DNA from: Kibdelosporangium philippinense
Lineage (GTDB): Bacteria; Actinomycetota; Actinomycetes; Mycobacteriales; Pseudonocardiaceae
Length of the DNA stretch: 64,000 bases
Assembly: GCF_021390435.2 (NCBI RefSeq)
Contig: NZ_JAJVCN010000002.1
Location: 310,001-374,000 of the forward strand
Reading direction: 5' to 3'
In this document: positions 51,347-59,517 of the stretch, piece after piece
How the letters are laid out: the number at the start of each line of letters is the position of its first letter
How positions within the stretch are numbered: the first letter of the stretch is position 1
Translations under genes and position numbers: made by a program
The notes under the pieces: generated by a model
What the model saw: the letters and a program-made list of their open reading frames with translations, nothing else
What the model was told of the DNA's origin: nothing
Databases searched by the model: none

Positions 51347-51889
51347 ATGAGCGTGTTCGACCAGTTCGCGCGGTCCATTGACATCGCGAAGCTCGATGAG
51401 GACCAGTTCGTCCGGCTGATCGAGACCATGGACATGCTCGGCAAGGCCGGTACGGGCATCGAGCTCGCCAATCTCAGCACGAGCACGTTCGTCTGGATCA
51501 TCGAGAAAGCGTCCGCCGCGCAGCTGGAAGCGTTGATGGCGCACGACAATCTCCGGACCGTCGTCCTGTCCGAGATCTTCAGCAGGATGGGCAAGCATCT
51601 CAAGCAAGACGCGCCGGATGCCGTTGTGCACTGGCGTTTCATCGGTGGTTACGACACCGGCGGCTACGATCGCTACCAAACGGTCATCGAGAAAGGCCGG
51701 TGTACGTCAGGGATCGTGCAAGACCGCGACCCGCGCGCGACGGTCACGATCACCCCGTCCGATTTCCTCAAAGTCGCGACCGGCAACGCGTCCGCGCCAT
51801 TGCTGTTCATCCGCGGCCGTGTGAAGGTCAAAGGGGACATTCCGTTCATCGCGAGCTTCCCGAACCACTTCGACCTATCGAGTCCTTGA
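51347..51889 (+). CDS. SCP2 sterol-carrier-domain protein, copy 2
   Basis: 180-residue paralogue of the preceding gene: LDEDQFVRLIETMDMLGKA, LSEIFSRMGKHLKQD, VVHWRFIGGYDTGGYDRYQT, VTITPSDFLKVATGNA and LLFIRGRVKVKGDIPF. The ATG giving MSVFDQF is used, but a TTG three codons earlier gives MPDMSV, matching the MPDLSV start of copy 1, and may be the true start. The two genes form an operon behind the TetR operator. The 3' end overlaps the convergent MocR gene by 44 bp. Confidence 0.8.
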   Translation: MSVFDQFARSIDIAKLDEDQFVRLIETMDMLGKAGTGIELANLSTSTFVWIIEKASAAQLEALMAHDNLRTVVLSEIFSRMGKHLKQDAPDAVVHWRFIGGYDTGGYDRYQTVIEKGRCTSGIVQDRDPRATVTITPSDFLKVATGNASAPLLFIRGRVKVKGDIPFIASFPNHFDLSSP

Positions 51890-53204
51890 GCACGGCGACC
51901 GCTTCGGTCACGGAACTGTCCGCCAGGTTGCCGTAGCCGAGCACCAGGGCCGGGGCGCCTGGGCTGGACCGGTAGGCGTCGAGGCTTTTGAGCTTCAGCC
52001 CAGAGGCGGCCGCCCGGTTGACGACGTCGTCAGCGGGAGAATCCAAGTGCAGCAACAGATGCAGTCCTGCCGCAGCGCCAGAGATGTCGAGTGGGCCCAA
52101 CGCGGCCAACAGGGCGTCCCGGCGTTTGCGGTAACGCAGCCGCGCCGCGCGTAGGTACCGGTGATAGCCGCCATTCTCGATGAAAGTCGCCAGTGCCAAT
52201 TGGTCGATGACTGGTGGCGCCGCTTGCGGAATGGTCCACTGTGGAGGAACGACACACCAGCCGATGCCCAGCGCCGGGCTCAGCGTCTTGGCGATCGAGC
52301 CGAGTAGAACGACGCGTCGCGGATCCATGCCTTGCACGGTCCCAACAGGCTTACGATCGTACCGGAACTCGGCGTCGTAGTCGTCTTCGAGAATCAGGCC
52401 GTCGACATCGCGCGCCCACGTCAACAACGCGGCACGCCTCTCCGGCGTGAGCACGACACCTGACGGGAATTGGTGCGCGGGAGTCACGACAACCGCGCGA
52501 ATCCCGGCGGGAATCTGGTCGACGCACAGGCCGTCCGCGTCGACGGGCACCCGGACCACTTCGAGACCAGCGTCCTCAGCAGCCCGCCACACGTGAGTCC
52601 AGCCGGGTTCCTCCACAGCGATCTGCGTGATACCTGCCGCATGCAGTGCCCGGCCAACCAATGCGACGCCATTGCACACCCCAGAGGTGATCAACACATC
52701 GTCGGTCACCGCACCCCGGGTTCGGCGAAGGTACTCAGCCAGAACCGTGCGCAACCGCGGATGTCCGCCTGGGATGGGCATTCCAAGGTCTGTGTGCGGT
52801 GCCGTTGTCAACGCGTCACGGACCGCGTCCGCCCATCGCCTACGTGGGAAATTGCGCAGGTCAGGTAGGCCAGGTGCCAGGTCGTAGCGCGGTGGCGGCA
52901 GTTCTTGCCGTCGTGGCACGGGTTCCCAGATCTCGTCCGCCCAGCAGTGCACGCGGGTCGCTGATCCGGTTCTGGCTTCGAGGTATCCCTCGGCGACCAG
53001 TTGCGCGTACGCCTGCGTGACCACCCATCGCGAGCACTGCAGGTCTCCGGCCATTTTGCGGCTTGGCGGGAGGGTCGCGCCTTTCTTTAGCACACCTTCG
53101 CGGATCGTCGTCCGCAGTGCGCGGGCGAGACGTTCGTGCTGGGCGCCGGGGCCGGACATGTCCAGCAGAACGTCCCAGCCCAAATTGGTCTGCGATCTGG
53201 TCAC
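51846..53204 (-). CDS. MocR/PdxR-type regulator (GntR helix-turn-helix plus aminotransferase)
   Basis: 452-residue fusion of a GntR winged helix (GATLPPSRKMAGDLQCSR, then VVTQAYAQLVAEGYLEAR) to a class I aminotransferase fold. PLP-binding features are DDVLITSGVCNGVALVG, LILEDDYDAEFRYDR (Asp of the cofactor ring) and the Lys in GSIAKTLSPALGIGW. MocR proteins use PLP or an amino compound as signal and usually regulate a divergent neighbour, here an aldo-keto reductase 46 bp away. The GTG start giving VTRSQTNLGW is chosen; the frame runs on 62 codons into the divergent gene. Confidence 0.88.
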   Translation of the reverse strand: MTRSQTNLGWDVLLDMSGPGAQHERLARALRTTIREGVLKKGATLPPSRKMAGDLQCSRWVVTQAYAQLVAEGYLEARTGSATRVHCWADEIWEPVPRRQELPPPRYDLAPGLPDLRNFPRRRWADAVRDALTTAPHTDLGMPIPGGHPRLRTVLAEYLRRTRGAVTDDVLITSGVCNGVALVGRALHAAGITQIAVEEPGWTHVWRAAEDAGLEVVRVPVDADGLCVDQIPAGIRAVVVTPAHQFPSGVVLTPERRAALLTWARDVDGLILEDDYDAEFRYDRKPVGTVQGMDPRRVVLLGSIAKTLSPALGIGWCVVPPQWTIPQAAPPVIDQLALATFIENGGYHRYLRAARLRYRKRRDALLAALGPLDISGAAAGLHLLLHLDSPADDVVNRAAASGLKLKSLDAYRSSPGAPALVLGYGNLADSSVTEAVAVLKDSIGRSGSGSSR

Positions 53205-53250
53205 GAGAGTGGACTGTAGTACCGGACCGATCGCTCGTAGGGTCGAAGAC

Positions 53251-54201
53251 ATGAAGAGAGTCCAACTCGGTGACCAGACAGTCAGCCAGATTTCCCTCGG
53301 GTGCATGCTGATGGGCACCCGCACCGACCTTGTTTCGTCCGCTCGCATTCTCGACGCTTTCCTTGACACAGGCGGGGATTTCCTGGACACGGCCGACTGC
53401 TACGCCTGGTGGACCAGCCCGCAGACCACGGGCGGCGAGAGCGAGACCGCGCTGGGCACACTGCTGAAAGGCAGGCGGGACAAGGTTTTCCTGGCGACGA
53501 AGGTGTCCGCGGCGATCACAGATCTCGATGCCGCACGCAAAGCACCCAGCGCGGAGCCGTACTACGAAGGCGCCAGTGCCGAGGTGATCCGGCGCGGGAT
53601 CGACGGCAGCCTGAACCGGCTGCAGACGGATTACGTTGACCTGTACTACATCCACGTCGACGACATGGTGACTCCGCTGGAGGAGACACTCGAAACTCTC
53701 GACGAGATCGTGCGAGCGGGCAAAGTCCGGTACATCGGCTGGAGCAACGTCTGGACGTGGCGCCTTGAGCGCATCCGGGCGTTGTGCAGGGAAAACGGCT
53801 GGACTGTGCCAATCGTTGTGCAGCAACAGCATTCGTACTTGAAGCCACGTACCGGCGGGCGGAATGTCGCCGGTCCGGACATGCTCGATTGGTTGCAGCA
53901 CAACCCGGACGCTGTGCTGGCCGCGTACTCGCCGATCCTTTCCGGTGTTTACGAAGGCCGCGACAAGTCGATCTACAAGCAGTACGACGGCCCGGAAACC
54001 GAAACACAGCTGGCCGCGGTCGCGAAGGTCGCGCAGGAGTTGGGTGTGACCAGGAGCCAGGTCGTGCTGGCGTGGTTGCAGCAGTCATCGAAGCAGGTCG
54101 TGCCCATCATCGGGCCGCGTACGTGGGAGCACTACGAGGCTTACGCGCCCGCGTTCGACCTGGAACTCGCGCCGGAGCACCTGGCGCTGCTCAATCAGTA
54201 A
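53251..54201 (+). CDS. aldo/keto reductase
   Basis: 316-residue NADPH-dependent aldo-keto reductase. The catalytic tetrad is visible as Asp and Tyr in DTADCYAWW, Lys in LATKVS and His in YYIHVDD. Cofactor-binding segments are GKVRYIGWSNVW, VLAAYSPILSG and VVPIIGPRTWEHY. The start MKRVQLGDQTVSQISLG is the usual N-terminus. It is divergent from a MocR regulator, which makes it the probable target of that regulator; a pyridoxal-reductase-like role is conceivable but unproved. It overlaps the AraC gene by 7 bp at the 3' end. Confidence 0.88.
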   Translation: MKRVQLGDQTVSQISLGCMLMGTRTDLVSSARILDAFLDTGGDFLDTADCYAWWTSPQTTGGESETALGTLLKGRRDKVFLATKVSAAITDLDAARKAPSAEPYYEGASAEVIRRGIDGSLNRLQTDYVDLYYIHVDDMVTPLEETLETLDEIVRAGKVRYIGWSNVWTWRLERIRALCRENGWTVPIVVQQQHSYLKPRTGGRNVAGPDMLDWLQHNPDAVLAAYSPILSGVYEGRDKSIYKQYDGPETETQLAAVAKVAQELGVTRSQVVLAWLQQSSKQVVPIIGPRTWEHYEAYAPAFDLELAPEHLALLNQ

Positions 54202-54929
54202 CGTTCCGCGTAGCGTGTCGGGGTCTCGCCGAACATTCTGGTGAAATCCCTGATGAAATGGGCTTGGTCGGCGTATCCGAGATCAGCCGCCAGCGATGCC
54301 CAGTCGATTTTCGAGCCGCCAGCCATTTGCTCGGTCACTTCATGCAGTCGGTAGCGCCGGATCACCCATTTCGGTCCGACGCCTACGTGCTCGGCGAACA
54401 GCCGTTGTAGCTGCCGGACTGTCGTGTCGAATTCCTGTGCCAGTGCGTCGACGCGCACGATCTCTGGCGCCTTCGTGATCCGGTCGACGATCTGCGCGGC
54501 CAGCTCTGCCTTCGCGTCGGGGGTCGGCAGGTTGGCCCGCAGGAAGTCCTCGACCTCGGCGATCTCGTACCGGTCGGGCATCCCGGTGAAGACCTCGTTC
54601 GCCGGGATGACCCGGTCGGTGATCGTCGAGACGGCCCGGCCGAGGAAAGGCCGTAACATTCCCGGGTGGAACGCTATCCCGAACACGCTTTTGCGCCCGT
54701 CAAGCACTTGGTACACGTGCCCGCTCGACACGCCGTTGAGGTTCGCGCTGTCCTCGTGGAACGTCAGGTGCACGTTCGGGTACGGCACGATGAGCTGGCG
54801 ATACGGCTCCGCGTAATCCCACTCCACCATCCAGTACCTGGCGACATAGACCGCCAGATCGGGCGCGGGCTCGCGGAACGTGTGGCTCTGGAACTTCCGC
54901 CACGCCAGCTCACGCGGATCCCTGCTCAT
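54195..54929 (-). CDS. AraC-family transcriptional regulator
   Basis: 244-residue regulator. The N-terminal 130 residues form a sensing domain (LAVYVARYWMVEWDY, IVPYPNVHLTFHED, FGIAFHPGMLRPFLGR). The C-terminal double helix-turn-helix is VDALAQEFDTTVRQLQRLF and LAADLGYADQAHFIRDFTR, ending in GETPTRYAERY. AAAGG precedes the ATG. The start codon is 51 bp from the divergent DinB-fold gene, which it may control. The effector is unknown. Confidence 0.9.
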   Translation of the reverse strand: MSRDPRELAWRKFQSHTFREPAPDLAVYVARYWMVEWDYAEPYRQLIVPYPNVHLTFHEDSANLNGVSSGHVYQVLDGRKSVFGIAFHPGMLRPFLGRAVSTITDRVIPANEVFTGMPDRYEIAEVEDFLRANLPTPDAKAELAAQIVDRITKAPEIVRVDALAQEFDTTVRQLQRLFAEHVGVGPKWVIRRYRLHEVTEQMAGGSKIDWASLAADLGYADQAHFIRDFTRMFGETPTRYAERY

Positions 54930-54980
54930 CTGTCGCCTTTGTTCAATACACCGGGCCGCGTCCACCCTACGGTTGTCGGC

Positions 54981-55550
54981 ATGTCTCCGGACCAGCTCTT
55001 CCGATACGCAACCGGACCCGTGATCGACGTCGTCAACGGGACCACACCGGACCAGCTCGGCGAGCCGACGCCGTGCGCCGATTTCGACGTCAGCAAGCTG
55101 CTCAACCACCTGCTGTACTGGGGCCCGTCGCTGGAAGGCGCCGCACGCAAGGAAACCGTGCCACCACCCGTCACCCCTGAGTACGAAGTGGACCTGCCAG
55201 CGGACTGGCAGCCGAAACTCGTGGCGCACCTGCAGAAGATCACCGAGTCCTGGAGCGACCCGGCCGCATGGGAGGGCACCACACACATGGGCGGCCCGAC
55301 CGAACTGCCTGCCGCGATGGTCGGCGGCATGATCACCGGCGAGATCGTGATCCATGGCAAGGACCTTGCCCGCGCGACCGGCCAGCAGCTGGAGTTCGAC
55401 GAGGCACTGCTGGTCTACGTGCACAAAGAAGTCGAGTCCGGCGTGGAATGGGGCCGCGACATGGGCGTCTACAGGCCGGAAGTACCAGTACCCGCAGACG
55501 CCCCGCTCATGGACCGAATCCTGGGCCTGACGGGCAGAAATCCCTCGTGA
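54981..55550 (+). CDS. TIGR03086-type metal-binding protein (DinB/mycothiol-transferase fold)
   Basis: 189-residue four-helix-bundle protein. The family pattern is GEPTPCADFDVSKLLNHLLY, with a metal-binding His in LLNHL, and TGEIVIHGKDLARATGQ, with another His in VIHGKD. Relatives include mycothiol-dependent maleylpyruvate isomerase and other thiol transferases of actinomycetes, so a mycothiol-linked reaction is likely. No Shine-Dalgarno site precedes the ATG, suggesting a leaderless message. The stop codon lies inside the perfect palindrome that follows. Confidence 0.82.
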   Translation: MSPDQLFRYATGPVIDVVNGTTPDQLGEPTPCADFDVSKLLNHLLYWGPSLEGAARKETVPPPVTPEYEVDLPADWQPKLVAHLQKITESWSDPAAWEGTTHMGGPTELPAAMVGGMITGEIVIHGKDLARATGQQLEFDEALLVYVHKEVESGVEWGRDMGVYRPEVPVPADAPLMDRILGLTGRNPS

Positions 55551-55588
55551 GTGTTTTCGCCGGTTCTAACCGGCGAAAACACTCACGA
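55545..55588. terminator. 21-bp perfect palindrome, bidirectional terminator of the CGTGAGTG family
   Basis: Perfect 21-bp inverted repeat with a 2-base loop: the left arm begins TCGTGAGTGTTTTCGCC, and the right arm is its exact complement. It includes the stop of the upstream gene and ends 12 bp before the stop of the convergent E2 gene. The outer ends (CGTGAGTG) match the palindromes at 27.8 kb. Confidence 0.85.
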
Positions 55589-55599
55589 CCGTTGACCTG

Positions 55600-56919
55600 C
55601 TAATACGTGATTGCCAGGCTGGGGTCGGCGAGCAGAGTGCCGACGTCCGCGAGGAACTCGGAGCCCTGCTGACCGTCGATCACGCGGTGGTCGAAACTCA
55701 GTGACAGCTGGCAGATCTTGCGTGGCACGATCTGCCCGTCGACCACCCATGGCATGTCGCGGATCGTGCCGAGGGCCAGGATCGCCGACTCGCCAGGGTT
55801 GATGATCGGCGTGCCGGTGTCCACTCCGAACACACCGATATTGGTGATGGTGAACGTGCCGTTCGCCATCTCCGCCGGGGTCGTCTTGCCGTCACGGGCC
55901 TTGGCCGTCAACGCCTCCAACGCCTCGGCCAGCTCACGCAGTGACAGCTGGTCGGCGTCGTGGATCTTGGGAACGACCAGGCCACGCGGGGTGGCCGCGG
56001 CGATACCCAAGTGCACATAGGACTTGTAGATGATCTCGTCGCCTGCCCACAGCGCGTTGATGTCCGGCGTCCGCTTCATCGCCAGCAGTACTGCCTTGGC
56101 GGCGAAGGTCAGCGGCGTCAGCCTCACGTCCCGGAACTGCGGATGGTTCTTCAGTTTCGCCCGCAGTTCCATCATCGGGGTCACGTCGACCGTCATGAAC
56201 TCGGTGACGTGCGGAGCCGTGAACGCACTGTCCACCATGGCTTTCGCGGTCGCCTTGCGGACGCCGCGAACCGGCACCCGCCGCTCACGCTCAACCGAGC
56301 CCGAAGAAACCACCGGAGCGACGGGCGTCGCCGCACGCTGAACGTCGTCGCGCGTGATGACCTGGCCTTCAACGGCCAGCGAACGCAGGTCGACGCCAAG
56401 GTCCTTGGCCAGCTTGCGCACCGGTGGCTTGGCCATCGGTACGTAGCCACCGGCCGGAGCGGCGACCGGTTCCGGTTCCCGCACAACAGGAGCCGGAGCA
56501 GGCGCTTCCGCAACCGGCGCGGGCGTGGGTGTGGAACCCTTGCGGGCCCGGCGTTTCGCGGCACCGGTCTTCGGGCCGTAGCCGACCAGGCTCTGGATCC
56601 GGCCGTCCGCGCTCTCCTCACCGATCTTCGTCCCACCGGTCCCGTTGTCCGAAGAGGACTTCTCGGGCCCGTCCGGGTCGATGTCGAAGACGATGATCGG
56701 CGTGCCGACCGCGACCGTCTCACCCGGCTGGGCCAGCAGTTCGGTCACCACGCCTTCGTACGGCGCGGGCAGTTCGACGGCAGCCTTCGAGGTCTCGATC
56801 TCCACGAAGATGTCGTTGACCTTGACCTTCGAGCCCACCTGGACGTGCCAGGTCAGGATCTCCGCCTCGACAAGGCCTTCGCCGACGTCGGGAAGGGGAA
56901 AGTGCTTGTAGTCAGGCAC
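55600..56919 (-). CDS. bkdC: 2-oxoacid dehydrogenase E2 (dihydrolipoyl acyltransferase)
   Basis: 439-residue E2 component. The lipoyl domain (about 1-80) has the lipoylated Lys in IETSKAAVELP. A linker rich in Ala/Pro/Val follows, then the peripheral-subunit-binding domain (KPPVRKLAKDLGVDLRSLAV, about 165-200). The catalytic core ends in SFDHRVIDGQQGSEFL with the active His and Asp. A single lipoyl domain and the adjacent E1 genes fit the branched-chain complex (bkdABC) better than pyruvate dehydrogenase, whose actinobacterial E1 is a single AceE chain. The start is 3 bp after the E1 beta stop. Confidence 0.9.
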   Translation of the reverse strand: MPDYKHFPLPDVGEGLVEAEILTWHVQVGSKVKVNDIFVEIETSKAAVELPAPYEGVVTELLAQPGETVAVGTPIIVFDIDPDGPEKSSSDNGTGGTKIGEESADGRIQSLVGYGPKTGAAKRRARKGSTPTPAPVAEAPAPAPVVREPEPVAAPAGGYVPMAKPPVRKLAKDLGVDLRSLAVEGQVITRDDVQRAATPVAPVVSSGSVERERRVPVRGVRKATAKAMVDSAFTAPHVTEFMTVDVTPMMELRAKLKNHPQFRDVRLTPLTFAAKAVLLAMKRTPDINALWAGDEIIYKSYVHLGIAAATPRGLVVPKIHDADQLSLRELAEALEALTAKARDGKTTPAEMANGTFTITNIGVFGVDTGTPIINPGESAILALGTIRDMPWVVDGQIVPRKICQLSLSFDHRVIDGQQGSEFLADVGTLLADPSLAITY

Positions 56920-56922
56920 GGC

Positions 56923-57942
56923 TCACCACGCCAGGGATCGGTCGACGGCGTCGAGCACGCGGTCGAGGTCGGGGAGGTACTCCTCCTCCACCTTCGACGG
57001 CGGGTACGGCGTGTCGAATCCGGTCACCTTCAGCACCGGTGCTTCCAAGGAGTAGAAGCACTCCTGCTGCACCCTGCTGGCGATCTCGGACGCGATCGAC
57101 ACCTCGCCGGGCGCCTCGCTGACCACCACAAGGTGTCCGGTGCGGCGCACCGACTCGAACACCGGGTCGAGGTCGAGCGGGGACAACGTGCGCAGGTCGA
57201 TCACTTCGAGATCGTTGCCGTCCTCAGCGGCCGCGTTGGCCGCGTCGAGGCAGGTCTTCACCATCGGGCCGTACGCCGCGAGGGTCGCGGTCGTGCCCTG
57301 CCGGACCACCCTCGAGCGCCACAACGGGTATGGCGTCGCGTCGAAGTCGATCTCGGCTTTCTCGTGGTAGCGCCGCTTCGGCTCGAAGAACAGCACCGGG
57401 TCGTCGGACTCGATGGCCTGCTGGATCATCCAGTACGCGTCGACCGGGTTCGCGCAGGAGACGACCTTGATCCCTGGCAGGTGCGCGAACAGCGACTCCG
57501 GCGACTCGGAGTGGTGCTCGACCGCGCCGACACCGCCGCCGAACGGAACCCGGATCACCATCGGCACCTTGAGCATGCCCTGCGTGCGGTAGTGCAGCTT
57601 GGCGACCTGGCTGTTGATCTGGTCGAACGCCGGGAAAATAAATCCTTCGAACTGGATCTCACACACCGGCCGGAAGCCACGGATGGCAAGGCCGACCGCG
57701 GTGCCGACGATGCCCGACTCGGCCAGCGGGGTGTCCAGCACCCGGTGCTCGCCGAAGTCCTTCTGCAGGCCGTCGGTGATCCGGTAGACGCCGCCCATCT
57801 TGCCGACGTCCTCGCCCATCACGATCACCTTGGGGTCGCGCTCCATCGCGGCGCGCAGTCCCATGTTGATGGCCTTGCCCATGGTCAGTTTCGTGGGTGC
57901 CGCGACCGCGGCTGTCTTCGGATCCATCACTGGTGCCGCCAT
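56923..57942 (-). CDS. bkdB: 2-oxoacid dehydrogenase E1 beta subunit
   Basis: 339-residue E1 beta. Family blocks are VIVMGEDVGKMGGVYRIT, DTPLAESGIVGTAVGLAIRG, RVPFGGGVGAVEHHSES, VVSCANPVDAYWMIQQAI and LEVIDLRTLSPLDLDPVFES. It pairs with E1 alpha to form the thiamine-diphosphate enzyme that decarboxylates branched-chain 2-oxoacids. The ATG giving MAAPVMDPK starts one base after the E1 alpha stop, so expression is coupled. Confidence 0.92.
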   Translation of the reverse strand: MAAPVMDPKTAAVAAPTKLTMGKAINMGLRAAMERDPKVIVMGEDVGKMGGVYRITDGLQKDFGEHRVLDTPLAESGIVGTAVGLAIRGFRPVCEIQFEGFIFPAFDQINSQVAKLHYRTQGMLKVPMVIRVPFGGGVGAVEHHSESPESLFAHLPGIKVVSCANPVDAYWMIQQAIESDDPVLFFEPKRRYHEKAEIDFDATPYPLWRSRVVRQGTTATLAAYGPMVKTCLDAANAAAEDGNDLEVIDLRTLSPLDLDPVFESVRRTGHLVVVSEAPGEVSIASEIASRVQQECFYSLEAPVLKVTGFDTPYPPSKVEEEYLPDLDRVLDAVDRSLAW

Positions 57943-57943
57943 T

Positions 57944-59152
57944 TCAGTGCGCACCCCCCTCGAAACCGGCCAAATACTCCAGATATTCGTCGCGTTCCCG
58001 CTCAAGCAACGGGTTTCCGCCCGCGTAGACCTTCTCGAAGATCCGCGACGCCGGCGGGTCCGGCATGTTGAAGCAGTACGCGCGCAGCTCGGAAGCCAGC
58101 TGGTCGGCTTCGAGTTGCACCTCGTCGAAGAACTCCGGCTCGGCCATGCCGCTGCGGACCAGGTGCACGCGAACGCGCTCGATCGGGTCCTTCAGCTTCC
58201 AGGCTTCGAGCTCGTCGGACAGCCGGTAGCGCGTCGGGTCGTCGGACGTGGTGTGCGCGTCCATCCGGTACGTGAACGCCTCGATCAACACGGGACCGTT
58301 GCCAGTCCGGCACTCCTCCAGCGCCCACCGCGACACCGCGAGACACGCGAGCACGTCGTTGCCGTCAACCCGGATGCCGGGGAAGCCATAGCCACGGGCG
58401 CGCTGGTAGAGCGGGAGCCGGCTCTGTCGTTCGGTCGGCTCGGAGATCGCCCATTGGTTGTTCTGGCAGTAGAAAACGACTGGCGCGTCGTACACCGCGG
58501 CCCAGACGAAGCCTTCGTGCACGTCACCCTGGCTGGTCGCGCCGTCGCCGAAGAAGACCATCGTGGCTTCGGCGTCCGGCTCGTGGCCGACCTTGCCCTC
58601 GAACTTCTGGCCCATCGCGTACCCGGTCGCGTTCACGACCTGGTTGCCGATCACGATCGTGTACGGGTGGAAGCGGTGTTTGACCGGATCCCACTCGGAG
58701 TGCTCGGTGCCGCGGAAGGTCGCGAGGATCTGCTCGGGCTTCACGCCACGGCACCACGCGACACCGTGCTCGCGGTAGCTGGGGAAGACCATGTCCTGCG
58801 GCTTCAGCGCGCGGCCCGCGCCGATCTGTGCGGCCTCCTGACCGAGCAGCGGAACCCAGATGCCGAGCTGGCCCTGGCGCTGCAGCGCGTTTCCCTCACG
58901 GTCGGCGCGGCGGACAAGCACCATGTCGCGGTACAGAGCGCGAAGCTCTTCAGCACCAATGTCGGCGACGTACTTGTCGAACTCGGGGTTGGCTACTCGC
59001 TCACCCTCGGGCGTCAGGAGCTCCACGAGCTCCGCGCCACCTTCGTTAGTCGCACGCAAACCCGCGATCACCTGTTCTGGGGTCGGTTTCGCCGCGGTTG
59101 CGGCTGGACCGCCTCCGGGCTCCGGGTGCGTCCACTGTTCTGGGGACGACAT
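57944..59152 (-). CDS. bkdA: 2-oxoacid dehydrogenase E1 alpha subunit
   Basis: 402-residue thiamine-diphosphate-binding E1 alpha. The cofactor motif GDG-(x)-NN is VFFGDGATSQGDVHEGF to YCQNNQWAIS. Other family blocks are REGNALQRQGQLGIWVPLLG, PSYREHGVAWCRG and AFTYRMDAHTTSDDPTRYR (phosphorylation-loop region). GAGGAG precedes the ATG giving MSSPEQWTHPEPG. The first 45 residues are hydrophilic and Pro-rich. It heads the bkdABC operon; the products feed branched-chain acyl-CoA starters for fatty acids. Confidence 0.92.
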   Translation of the reverse strand: MSSPEQWTHPEPGGGPAATAAKPTPEQVIAGLRATNEGGAELVELLTPEGERVANPEFDKYVADIGAEELRALYRDMVLVRRADREGNALQRQGQLGIWVPLLGQEAAQIGAGRALKPQDMVFPSYREHGVAWCRGVKPEQILATFRGTEHSEWDPVKHRFHPYTIVIGNQVVNATGYAMGQKFEGKVGHEPDAEATMVFFGDGATSQGDVHEGFVWAAVYDAPVVFYCQNNQWAISEPTERQSRLPLYQRARGYGFPGIRVDGNDVLACLAVSRWALEECRTGNGPVLIEAFTYRMDAHTTSDDPTRYRLSDELEAWKLKDPIERVRVHLVRSGMAEPEFFDEVQLEADQLASELRAYCFNMPDPPASRIFEKVYAGGNPLLERERDEYLEYLAGFEGGAH

Positions 59153-59517
59153 GCGGCTTGTTCTCCTCGCGTTCGAGGCCACGGCATCGCTTGTGACGGC
59201 GCCTTGCGGCCACTCCGGTCCGCGCACCGCCACCTCGGGTTGGAAGGCGGACAGCGGCGGTCGGCACTGACGGGCTGTCAGGCTCCATCCTGGCACGCCG
59301 TCGCCCGGTCTGGTGAGTCAGGCGCGCATGCTTTTCCGTCTCGAAATGGTCCTGAGCAGGCAAAATGGTAGGAACACCGATGGTTGGGGTGCCTAGCGAG
59401 GGCATCGGCCACGCATGCCAGAGCACGTTCGGCCCGGCGCCGAGGTGACGTCCGTTCGACAAGCCACCATGCGGAATGTGATCTGGGCCACGCCGTGATT
59501 CGTGACAGGATCGGGGG
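59153..59517. other. divergent promoter region of bkdA and the M20 peptidase
   Basis: 365 bp between divergent genes. No reading frame here looks coding. It must hold both promoters, but no consensus boxes or strong palindromes stand out. Confidence 0.5.

Noticed and set aside
53205-53390. Longer start for the MocR regulator
   Set aside because: It would run through the divergent promoter into the aldo-keto reductase gene; the GntR domain begins after the chosen GTG.
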